Assembly: GCA_015680685.1 (NCBI GenBank) | Contig: MNCI01001869.1 | Span: forward strand, 1-51,186 | Direction of reading: 5' to 3' | Source of the DNA: Gnetum montanum | Taxonomy: Eukaryota > Streptophyta > Gnetopsida > Gnetales > Gnetaceae | Length of the DNA stretch: 51,186 nt | Shown here: positions 32,621 through 43,560 of the stretch, in pieces | How positions within the stretch are numbered: position 1 is the stretch's first letter | Layout: every line of letters begins with the position of its first letter | Made by a program: the position numbers and the translations under genes | The notes under the pieces: model-generated | What the model was told of the DNA's origin: nothing | Databases searched by the model: none | What the model saw: the letters and a program-made list of their open reading frames with translations, nothing else

Positions 32621-34279
32621 ATGATTTATTTTTTTCAGTGCTCGATTGTTGTAGGGTTGTTTGGGTTTGAGCTTCTATATGTTAAGGGTATAGGAATTAT
32701 GCCATAGGGTTTTTGTGATTCAATGTTCTATCTAAAAAGGTCTTAGCACCTTATTTTGGAAGGGGTGGGTTTTGCAAGCAACAGTGCATATTTTTGGTGC
32801 TAGCACCTAGGAACCCTACTGGGTTTGTCATGATGGTGCCTACACGTGAATGTGGTTTAACAGGAGTGCTAATCTTGCATGTACATATTTTATTTTTCTA
32901 ATACATTATTAACTCTTCTAAATTTTTCTTTTCAAAATTGAATCCCCATCTTATCTGCATTTTGTGGTTGATGCTAAGTGCATGTGTATGCTCATGCCCA
33001 TATAGATGCCCGTTGCATGAAACATGTATTCATCACAAAAATTGTAGAAAAAATTCTAACCCTTTCTAAAGAAAGAAAATATTAAAAAACTAAAATATGT
33101 AACTTTGGGGATTGAAAACTTGAACTCGCAATCTCTATTTTATTATTTTGAAGTCCATGCCACTAATCTATTAACCTTGAAAATGATCAAATTTTTTTTG
33201 TAGTATTTAAATATGGGTTCTTGGGTGTCATCCTTGCCTGCTAGTAAGTTGCATGATAGATGATGGTCAAAAAATATGAATTCGTTGGTAGCATTTCATT
33301 AAATATATACTAAATAAATTTTTTTCCTTTTCCACAAGCTCTACTCACATAGTAGGGTAAATGAAATCCACAAGTGCATTCCCTATTTGATATAAAAGGT
33401 GATTTTAAAGTTACCATTTTTATGTGCAAGGCTATTTTTATTCTTTTTCCTATGGTTAAATTTTTGTTCTTCCTTCCAATATTAGACTTTAACTTTTAAA
33501 GGCATGGTTGACAAAACATTCTAACTTATTGGGTAAAAGGACTTCATACATATTTTAACTTTAAATTACAAAACATATCAAATATAGCTTAACAAACTAA
33601 TTTATTAAAAAAGGTATTTAAATTTGCAATAAAATAATTCATGTAATTTTTAATTATTATCATTAAACTACTAATGTAACAAAAATTTATGATAACTTTG
33701 TCATAACAAAAATTTACTATTTCATATATGCTCTAGAAACTTTACACTAGATAGAAAATTCTAGAAAAAAGTAATCACAATATTCAAGACTATATAGTTT
33801 TGACATATATATCAACTTTTAAGTTTCCACCTTCCAACTCTACCTTTTTAATTCTTACTTTTCAAGTACTTATATAATCAATTTTTAGTAACCTTCAATA
33901 CTGCATCTACTAAAGAAAGATAAAATAAAAAATCTAGTCAAAATTCATTGAATAAAAATAAAATTTTTTAAAAACATTTAATATTAATATTAAACATTAA
34001 TAAGAAAAGTTATCTACCATTTCTAAACATTTATCATCATCATTTATGGATAAATATGTTTAAAATTTAAACTATTTTATACATATTCTTGATATGTTGA
34101 AAAACTTTTATGATAATACATGTCATAGAAAATAAGAATTGTACTATATTTCTTTAATTGCATCCAACTTCACAATTTACTAAAAAATCTAAAATACCTA
34201 GAGAAAAATAAAAATAACTATATTATAAGAATATAATTCAAATTAAAAAAATTTTATAAAACTTAAAGAAAACTTAACA
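32621..34279. other. No gene seen; AT-rich spacer
   Basis: A/T-rich DNA without a supported frame. It may be the 3' flank or non-coding part of the hAT-like element to its right. No terminal inverted repeat or 8-bp target duplication could be identified. Confidence 0.5.
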
Positions 34280-36040
34280 TACCTTCTATGTTGTCTAAGC
34301 TCATAGGTCTACAAATTTTGAATGACCTTTATGTATCAAAAATTTCATTTCATTCTATGTCTTTTAATTCTTGTGGTGCTAACAAGGATATGAACACTAA
34401 TATATCCAATGTTTCCATTAATAAATCTGACCTACAACTATGTTTCATCGCATTTGACTTGGAAAATCCCCTTTCACATATTGTTGTGCTTGTTACAATT
34501 GTCCAAACAATCTTCCAAAGTTTTATTAAATTTGAAAAAAATTCAATTTATTCACTTTTCTCCACCACAATGTGATCAAGCTAATAGAATATTTTCTTTT
34601 GCACGTACAATACAAGTTGTAATAATAAACATTTCAATTTTATCCATGCATTTTTATCAATAATTGGATTGGTTCCAACATCAAATTTTTGACATAACCA
34701 TTTATGCCTCTCCTCATCTTGTGTATTTTCATCATCATTGTAACAACAAGGGCTAAAGAATTTTGCTACATTAAATATAGATAGAGCTATGAATATTTCT
34801 CTCAAACAAGTAGTTATCTTCTCAACAAATGAATGAGCTAAATTAACACCAATCATCCTTGTTACCATTTCATAATGTTTTAGGCATAGGTTGAAAATTT
34901 AAATAATTTAAATAATCATTATTTATGCTATATAGAAATTTAGGCTCATAATTAGCTTCTCTACCAAATTTTTCTCCTAAAAATATTCTTCATGTCTTAA
35001 TTGTTAAGCAAGAACCTTAACCAACTAAAGTTATTTTAGTCTCATTTTTTTGAAATTTCCTATGTAATCTATTAATTTCATGTAGAACATCAACAAGTAA
35101 ATTTATAAAAAATTGTACTTACTACAATATTGACAGTTCATATAGTTTTATATCTTTTGATTTCTACTCCTAAAGTGATGCAAACATTATTTTTACAAGT
35201 CTTTTCATAACTTAGCCTCTAGACACCAACGGACAAAATGAATTTGAACCATCGACAGACTTTTAAATCAAATAGACCTAATAAGTCTGGAAACTTACTA
35301 TGCCTCTTAACCAATCTTCCTAATCAAGAATAGCTTTTCTTTGCAAATTTTTCAATAAATTTAAATTCTAGAAATTCATTAGTTGCATTAGATATAGCTA
35401 GTGTCTTCCTATGCATAATGCAATGATTTGAAATAAGATGTGGAATATTCTTAAGCAATTTACTAACCAGTCCTTGATTCAAACCTCTTATGGAAGATGC
35501 ATCATGTGAGTTTAAAATAATTAGTTTTTTTGCTTTGGTAATTGCATTCCTACGAATAAATTGTTTTTTGCATCAAACATAGCCTAAGCAATTCCATTCT
35601 TTACTTTAAAAAGTTTGAAAAATTTAGTAACTAGAAAACCTTTTCCAACATCATGTAAATATCTTATATGGATAATTAAGTTATGCTCCACAATCCTATA
35701 TGTATTTTCATCAAGTAAAATTGAATAAAATGGATTTGATCAAGTTTCTAATTTTAGCTTTTTCTAATAAGATGGCTTTGAAGAAACTAAAAATTCTTTT
35801 ATTGAAGTAGCATTAGCATATGTAGAATATTCATTTGTTCATGACATATTTAGAGTTCTTTTAGACCTAAGAAAATCACATAAGTCTCTGAATAAATCAA
35901 GAGGAAGATTTTTGACTACTATGAAGTACATATTTTCCATTATATTAATAATTCTTAATTTTTTTGAATCTTCCTTTCACTTAACTTGCTTTGTCATTGG
36001 AACATAAGTTTTATTTAACTACTTCAATAGGAAAATTGAA
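34280..36040 (-). pseudogene. hAT-like transposase relic (DUF4371 / ZNF862 type)
   Basis: Minus-strand reading, in several frames, gives the hallmark series of plant DUF4371 transposase-like proteins. First is SSKPSYWKKLKLETWSNPFY then SILLDENTYRIVEHNL and IIHIRYLHD (Asp at about 35710; family form PFFSIxxDESTD...). Next is SHDASSIRGLNQGLVSKLLK (35475-35513 region; family DGAxxMxGxxxGV). Then come HCIMHRKTLAISNA (35390-35432; family HCxAHRLxLA) and a C-terminal part near 34660-34870. These proteins cut and paste hAT-type DNA transposons, and some were domesticated. Frameshifts and stops make this copy dead. The N-terminal zinc finger was not found; element 5 sits right at the 5' side and may have replaced or separated it. 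Confidence 0.8.
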
Positions 36041-36062
36041 TGCCTATGTGCATCAAAGTTGG

Positions 36063-36861
36063 TGATGAAACATGTTTCTTCATCTACTCCAACATCGGGT
36101 ATTCAATGTTGGGATCTTGATGTGATGTTAGGTAGCTAACATTAGGGGGTATATGCTGGCCTATAAATATATTGCCTAGGCTCCCGATTTGGCATTAGTT
36201 TTTTTGTAGTTTCTAGTCAAAGTAGCAAAGCTCTTGTAGTTTATTTTTCTCAGAGTTAGAATATTTTTTGAGTGCCTTTAGAAGGAGTCTAAGTGTGTAT
36301 GGTTCTTTGTTCGAGTACTAAGGTACCTGAGCGCATTAGTGTGACAAGAATAAAAATGAACTCTTTTGATAATCCTTGCAACACTAAGAATAGATTCATG
36401 TTTTCTTTAATGCAATTTACTTTAATGTATTTAAATTAAGCAATTGCTTTTTAGTTGTTAATGAACACAAGCATGACCACTTTGAGCATACATCTAGTAC
36501 TTGGTAACCCAACAATGCTTAATTTTTGGTAGTCTAGCAACATTATATGTATTCAAGATGTGTCTAGGAAAGTGGAATGGTTACTTGTGTTAGGCCAGAT
36601 AGGCAATAGATGAATTCGATCTTGAATTAGTTTACCTTTGATTCTTGTTGTAGGCGATCAAATTCATAAAACATCAAATAATAAACATCATATGCCTCAC
36701 TTTGGACTAAACCATATGTGACAAACCACTAGTCCAAGTGGAAAGATAGTGAACTATGATAAGAGCATCATGATCTAGATACCACAACTAGCACCATCCA
36801 TGGAATTCTTGAATGCTTGTGATTCGTATGGTTGAGTGTAGGGGTACCTTGCCATTCATCA
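36063..36861 (+). repeat. Element 5 left (5') LTR
   Basis: 799 bp, starting TGATGAAACATG and ending CCATTCATCA, just before the PBS. Its distal half is recognisably homologous to the reverse complement of the element 1 LTR, for example GTAGGGGTACCT near the end. Confidence 0.85.
36161..36170 (+). promoter_or_regulatory. TATA box of element 5 LTR
   Basis: CTATAAATAT about 98 bp from the LTR start. The same box is at 39316-39326 in the truncated right LTR and, in the minus strand, in both element 1 LTRs. Confidence 0.7.
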
Positions 36862-36862
36862 T

Positions 36863-36880
36863 TGGCACTATTACTAGGGA
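36863..36880 (+). other. Primer binding site of element 5
   Basis: TGGCACTATTACTAGGGA-type sequence directly after the LTR, a decayed form of the tRNA-Asp primer site seen in element 1. Confidence 0.7.
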
Positions 36881-36987
36881 TGGTGCTAGTTATCTAGATT
36901 AGTTATATTATACACGATCACTATATTAATGATCTCTTTTTTAAAGAACATTAATATTTTAAGTCACACACATTATTAGAAAAAACC

Positions 36988-38350
36988 ATGTCTTCTTCAC
37001 ACATGACCCATGATGCATCATATGATGAGAAGACTCATAGGAGAAATGATAGGATATATATTGAAGAAAATTGGAGTGAATAACCTTAAACAAGTATTTC
37101 CTATGCTCATTTATACCATGAATATACTCAAAGACTACATTCAACTAGTCCAAACAATCCTAGAAGAGATGGAGTAAGTCCTAGATCAAGGAGGGTTGTA
37201 AGGGCTGTAAGGCCTAGGACATCCTCTAAACCTAGACAAGATAAATCAACAGACCATGGGAAGAAATATAGAAGCCATGATGATTCTTCTAGCTCCTCAT
37301 CTTCCTCTTCCTCTTGAATGTCTAGTTCTGATGAAGATGAACATAGGTATAGAGATAGAGCTCCACTATGGGATCAAGACAAAGATGGAAATCAAACCCA
37401 AGGGAAAAATCAAAGACATCACAATGAGCATAGACAAGATCATCACAATCAAATAAATAGAAATAGAAATTTTCATCACAACATGTCTAATAATGATGAA
37501 TCTTTGTTGGCCACTAATAGCCTAATGTAGATCACAGAGGCAATCAAGATAACTCATAGGCATCGTAAGGATAGTCACTTACCTAGGCTTGATATAAAAA
37601 ATATCCCTAAATTTGTGGGAGGCTATGATTTGGAGCTACAACATCATCTCCAGGCCTTCCATGATGCTTGTATCTCATACAACATTGAAAGTAGATGGCA
37701 AAAGCTTAAGCTCTTTCTTTGGATAGTAATCAATAGAGCTAAAGTGTGGTATAGATCGTTGAAACCAAATTCAATCTGACAATGGTTCACAATGTTGGAA
37801 CTCTTCAACAAAAAATACCAAACCTATGTAATGGTGTTCAACCTAAGGAGACAAATCTAAGAATGGAGATAATAACAACATGAACCCTTGGACATAGCCT
37901 TAGATAGATATTATTCTCTACTGAATAGATGCCCAATCCATGGATTCTCTTAGGAAAGGCAACTTTTCCATATCATCAATGGGCTTCACAATGAAACAAG
38001 GGAAACCCTTGGGATGTATGCCCCAGGTCAATTATATAAGCTACAGACCCATCAGATCCAAGAATTGATCGAGTGTGTGGAAAAAGAAGTAGGAGAGCTA
38101 TGCAAATGGGAGAATGTAGAGGGAAATAACTAGGATCCAATTCTTCAAAAGCAAAGCATCCATATCTATGATAAGGAAAAAGAGGTAGCTAACATAGAGG
38201 AGAGAGTAGAAAAAAATGAATTAAGTGATCAAAATAAATGGAGGAAACGTAACCAAGAAATAGCTAGGAACACTTTTGGCAAATAGGAAAAATAGTTGAA
38301 GGAAGTGAGGCTATAGACTCAACCATAGATGAAGATAATGGATGTGATAT
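36988..38350 (+). pseudogene. Element 5 Gag
   Basis: Begins at the ATG at 36988 with MSSSHMTHDA, like element 1. A low-complexity part follows, rich in Ser, then Asp/Arg/His/Asn (about 37290-37500). The Gag core follows (IPKFVGGYDLELQHHLQAFH, then KLKLFLWIVINRAKVWYRSL, ELFNKKYQTY). Next is GLHNETRETLGMYAPGQLYK, shared with element 1, and a lysine/glutamate-rich tail. Few stops over about 450 codons, mostly Q or W derived. It would form particles. A zinc knuckle was not recognised. It is the best preserved Gag in the window. Confidence 0.82.
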
Positions 38351-39217
38351 TTTCATATATGACCATCCAAAGGGCCATTACCTGATCTTGTTACATCTAC
38401 ATGAGTATTAGGCAAGGGCATTAAATTTGAAGTTTGTACAAAAGCACATGCCTAGGAGATTTTAGTTACCTCAAAATAATAGTAATTGATCAAAATAATG
38501 TGAATAGCTTGATGATTTTAGTTACCTCATAGCCTTGGGCATAGTATGCTGTAAACACCTTGTGCTTAAATGAAAACTAAGGGATCTGAAGAGGATTAAT
38601 TATTAAGGAAAATTTACCAAAACTAATGTTGATCCTTTGATGACTACAAGTGATGCTAAAAGAAACATCCAAGGAAGAAGATCTTTTGATAAGCACAAAA
38701 ACAAAGCTAAGAGAGAGACAATGGAGGATATGACCATAGACACATCATAGCACATACAAGATAGTAGCTCAACCTTAGCATGTTTGCTAGATCTATGAGG
38801 CGATGAGAAGAAATTTTAGTCCACCCTTCAAGAATGTTTTGCATAACTAGAGACGCATTGACATAAAAATGAAGGTTAAAAGTCTACCACTACTAGAAAC
38901 AACAAGGAGAATAATCTTCAATGGATTCTTGAAGACTTCTGAAAATTTTGTAATCTTCAATGTCTATCTAGTCTTTATGTCACTCTTTCATTTTGTATGC
39001 ATCCACTTGAATAAAATTTTGTAATGTGGCACTTAGAGTAAGTCAATAGTTTGCATATTAGTCAATAATCCCATACATTTCCAATATTTTGTAAAGAACT
39101 TGCTCCTCCTCTTCTACACTAGAGGATGAGTTTTCATTCATTCATGGGGGTATGATAAAACATGTTTCTTCATTTGCTCTACACTCAAGGATGAGTTTTC
39201 ATTCAGTCATGGGGGTA
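38351..39217 (+). other. Element 5 3' region with duplicated polypurine tract
   Basis: No frame. At 39123-39217 a 65-bp tandem duplication repeats GGATGAGTTTTCATTCA, the GGGGGTA tract and the first bases of the LTR (LTR-like starts at 39153 and 39218). The second copy leads into the real LTR. Confidence 0.75.
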
Positions 39218-39404
39218 TGATGAAACATGTTTCTTCGTATGCTCTGACATTGGGTATCCAACATTGGGGTCTTGATGTGACATTGGGTATCTAATGTTAA
39301 GGGATATATGTTGGCCTATAAATATAGCACTTGGGCTCCTGATTTGACATCAGTTTTCTTGTAGTTTCTAGTCAAAGTGATGAAGCTCTTGCAGTTTATT
39401 TTCT
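39218..39404 (+). repeat. Element 5 right (3') LTR, truncated
   Basis: Matches the first about 187 bp of the left LTR, including the TATA box and TCTAGTCAAAGT, then diverges abruptly after CAGTTTATTTTCT. U5 and the right end are lost. Confidence 0.82.
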
Positions 39405-42400
39405 AAATACTTGGGTACATAACAAACATTTGATTCTCTCTTATAAATGTGAACCATGAATAACATATGCCTAAGTATGCTAAAATTTCCATGAAGGTTT
39501 AAATGAGTGTTTTGGTTTCATTTTTTTCCTTTCCTTAAATTACTCCTATCTTCCAATTTTCTATCTATATCATTTTATTCTTCTATATTGGTTTCTATTA
39601 TTTTTAGTTTTAAACATTTTTCACTACTCAATTATAATTTATCTTTTTTTGGTCTACCAATTGAATAAATAGTAAAAATTTATTATAATATACGACTATC
39701 ATAAAAATTATAGAAAAATATATTAAAATAAAATCATGGAGTCACTATTTCAAAGAAAATATTTATATTAAGACATATATATATATAAGTATAGTTAGGA
39801 ATGAAAAATACCTTTAAGTTTCAGTCTTAGCATTAAGTTAATTTTGTAGTTATAGTATTGGTAGAAGAGCATTTAGAAACAATAAGAGAATGTTGAACAA
39901 TTTTCTATAATACCAAAAAATCATGAAAAGAAAGAATATATTAGTAATTTTGAAGATATACCATAAATGACTTTTAAAAGCATATTTATTATTAAAGTAA
40001 ATGTTACACAAAACTCTTACCTAAATCAAACTCATACCTTAAAGCTTCCAAATCTAGATTCTTGCCACTAAGCTAAGATCTCAAATACAAATTTTGAAAC
40101 CACTGAAGTCCAAAGCCTATGCTTTGTTGTATAATGAAGAGTGGTTACAATGAAATGCAACATGAATGCTAGAGGGAATGAAATTTTATTAAGAAGTTTC
40201 CTAGTGATAGTTAATACACTCTAACTTTATAAGGTTGAGTTTGTAAACTAGAAGCTTAGGAAGCTTCATTTCAATCATTTTTTGCAAATAAAGTGTTATA
40301 AAATTTTTTAAGGAAATAAACATATGGGACTTAAATAAAATGATATTGGATCATTAATGTTGTGCATTGTTAAATGAACATTGCATGGAAAGGATAGAAT
40401 TTAAGATGGGACTAGACACCACCATCCTATCCAACAAAGTAAGGAAAGAAAAATAACTTGTAAGATATTACCAAAGAACAAAAGCTAATAAACACTTCCT
40501 ACAGTTTGCATATTACCCTATCCAAAAGAACAAAAATGTAAAGAAATAGAAAATAGATGTTTTCATTATCTCCCAATCCCCCTCATGAATAAGAAATCCA
40601 TAAAAGACATTAATTAAATGTAGAAATAAAAACTCAATGTAGCAAATATTTTAATAGAGTGAGACAAATTTTCCAAAAAATCTTGGAAATAGAAAAGAAA
40701 AACAACATTGCATCTTAACAAGAAAAGTAGTTTGTAATTAATTTTTCAAAGAAGAGTCCAAGAACTAGGCCTTTAAAAGATTTTATTCATATGTTAATGA
40801 TACCATAAAATCAGGATGCAAATAGGCAATTAGTTCTCTATATTTTGAATGTTATTCTAGATATTTCTATGACCATAAACCTATACTTTGAGATGAAGAC
40901 AAAAGGAATTTTCTAAATTCTAACTAAGCAATGTATCCTAAGACATATGTTTATCAGTATTTTTTACACCCATTTTGGAGTAACCAAATACAAAAATAAA
41001 TTGAAAAATCCAAAATCCTTCCACTTTTGAATTAGAAAAATACAGGAAAAAACACATTTCCAAATCTTATGTTAATTTACCATGAATCTAACATTAATTA
41101 TTTTCTTTGATAAAATATCATGAATAAGAAGGAAATAAAAATTGAAACAAAAAAATTAGTAGAAAATAGTAAAGACATTAGAAATAGGTTAGTTTATTTA
41201 AGGTGACTACAAAACTTCCTAAAGTAGAAAATAACAAAGACATTAGAAACATGTTTTAGAAACCAAGAAGATTCTTATTGTGACCTCCATAAGAAATTTA
41301 GCAAAGAGGCTCTAACATAAATCCCAAAAGTTTCTAGATAATAGTACACAATTTCTAAATAAGAATATTTCCAACTATAGATATGCTTAAAGAAACCCAA
41401 AAATTGCAAAGATAGTTACCTTCAATAGTTGGAAGTAAGTATGCTGACAACACTTTGAGAGCTAACCCTCTTAAAATCCTCATTATAACAAATAAAATTG
41501 TTAAAATGTTGAGAAATACTCACATAAAAAAGGGTTTCAAAATTTTTAATAAAAATTGTACTTTTTCATATGTCAAATAAAACCCTCAAAAACTCATAGA
41601 TATTTTAATCAACTTCAACTACAAAGATTTCTTATAACAAAACCCCCTCTTTTCCCCTCCTTTGTAATAATTCCACTAGAAAAATGATTTCAAAATTTGC
41701 AACAAAAAAAAAATACTACTATTTCATATGTCAAGTGAAACCGCAAGAGGGAAATTAGAGTGATTTTTTGCAATAGCTACAAAGATTCCACCAATGCCAT
41801 GAGTGTAGAGTTCTACTTTTTCCCTCTTTTGGCAACTTGAAATCCTCATTTGCCTTTGCTACAAATAAAACTAGCTTTGATCTTTTGTATCATGAAATAT
41901 TCCTTTCCCCTATACTTCATCATGTAGCTAAATCTAATCAAAGTTAGATTCTCTTTTGGTGATTTGGCAATTTTAGTGATTTAGTGATTTGCTGATTCAA
42001 AAATTTTAGTAATTTGGTGGTTCAATGATTTTGGTGATTTGGTGAACTACATATCTAATTTGTACTTTTAGCATTTTAGTGATTTGGAATTTAGCACTTT
42101 GTATGCTAAGGTCAAGAAAGCAACATTTTCCATTTTAAGTAGTTTGGATTAAGTACAAGTAGGGTTTCAATGGCAACATTTACAATTTCTTGAGATGAAT
42201 GAAATAACATTGTTGCAACTATGAACTCCATGGCATCTAGGATTGTGTAATTGGAACTCATGGTTGAAGTCATAGTAAAAATGGTACAAACCATTTTAAC
42301 CATGATAGAGTTGAAAGATTCATTATCAAATGTTGAAGCAAATCAAGTTTAGACAAATATGTATGCTTTGTAGTCAAAGTTGGATTCTCTTGAGTTAAAA

Positions 42401-42789
42401 ATAATGAATGCTTACTAAGGCTTAGAAGCACTTACTAAGAAAATGTGTAAAGATGAAGAAAAACATGACAAAATTTAGAATCTTTAAATTGTAAGAATTC
42501 TTGAAGAACATGGTGATGATCTTTTGGTTCATGCTAGATTTCTTTACAAAAAAATGCAAATTCTTCTACCTCGATAACTAGTGCAAATAAACTTGGTCTT
42601 AAGGAGGATAAACCTTGGTAGATTATTGTTACAATAGAAAATTTGGATTAATGAAAATCTAACCCAAAAAGAGCATACAAAAAAGCAATAAGAATGATAG
42701 AAAATTAAATAAGATCATTCTAAAGGCCAAATTTCTTACTTGAACTATAAATATATTGTAGTCATCAAAGAGAGGGAAAATCCCATAAA
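39405..42789. other. No gene seen; AT-rich region with small degenerate duplications
   Basis: Very AT-rich. A 64-bp-period duplication occurs near 41158 and 41222 (AAGACATTAGAAA). Two diverged blocks of about 140-150 bp lie at 41528-41663 and 41681-41830 (TTCATATGTCAA; CTACAAAGATT). A simple-sequence stretch of GTGATTTGGTGATT type lies at about 41955-42085. From about 42340 to 42730 a Lys/Glu-rich plus-strand sequence with stops might be a LINE ORF1 relic, but no motif supports it. Confidence 0.5.
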
Positions 42790-42837
42790 ATAGAGATTTT
42801 CTTCTATTACATGTGGTTTTATTAATATTAAGGTTCA

Positions 42838-43560
42838 TTGGCTAATAAAGTTGCTACTTTAGATACTAGTTATTTATTTAGGGATTTTGATTTGTTTATT
42901 TTTTATAAAACATGGGAAGAAGAAAATTCTCCGATTGTATTTATTCCAATATTTCATATCATTTCTATTAGAAATAAGCATTTCAAGGTGCGAGGTAGAC
43001 CTTCTAGTGGTATTTCTTATTTAATTAAAAAGTCTAGAGATCATTTTACTAAGGTGCACAAAGTTGATGATAATAACCAATATTTGTGGGTTAAAGTCCA
43101 AAGCATTTTATAGGCTTTTTATATTACTTTTTGTTATTTTTCTCCAAGGGATTCTATCTATCTACAATTCTACTAATCCTTCATGAGAGCATCCTTTTTA
43201 GTACTTGGGCCAAGATGTTATAGAATTCTATAGGCTTGGTAAAGTTCTTCTTTCTGGGGATTTTAATACTCATGTTGGATAAAGTTAGATTCAGAGGCTT
43301 ATTTGGAATTCCCATTAAACTTCAATGAAGAGATTTATTTAGTTCACAAAAGATCATTTGCTAATCATAGTACAAATTAGAGGGCCATTCATTTCTTATG
43401 GGATCATTTATTTGATTTATTAATCCTTAATGGTATCAAAAAATTTCCTTCCTTCTCTCATTTCACATTTAATGGGCATTAAGGTAACTCTTGAATTGAT
43501 CTTCTCTTGTCTACTCATGATAATATAGATGCAGTAAAAAACTTTTAATTAGGAGAAAAA
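42838..43560 (+). pseudogene. LINE AP-endonuclease domain
   Basis: The first 91 codons are open: DTSYLFRDFDLFIFYKTWEE is the DxxxxxET-type second block (E of ET lost) and GRPSSGISYLIKKS the family GRxSGGxxxxxK block. After stops comes SPRDSIYL, then GDFNTHVG at 43256-43279, the conserved endonuclease motif. Near 43470 FNGH and IDLLLSTHDNI correspond to the terminal SxIDYxxxS block. This enzyme would nick target DNA to prime reverse transcription. Confidence 0.8.

Larger units (their letters stand above)
36063..39404 (+). mobile_element. Element 5: gag-only relative of element 1, right LTR truncated
   Basis: Left LTR 36063-36861, tRNA-Asp-like PBS at 36863, one Gag frame, a short 3' region, GGGGGTA tract, then a right LTR that matches only its first about 187 bp. 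LTR ends (TGATGA...TCATCA), TATA context, PBS, polypurine tract and Gag start all match element 1, but the orientation is plus. Between Gag and the 3' LTR there are only about 870 bp, so no pol. It is either a deletion derivative or a non-autonomous gag-only element of the type described as TR-GAG. No target duplication can be tested. Confidence 0.85.

Noticed and set aside
34288-34663. Plus-strand frames of 84-95 codons
   Set aside because: Antisense to the hAT-like transposase relic; AT-rich composition explains them.
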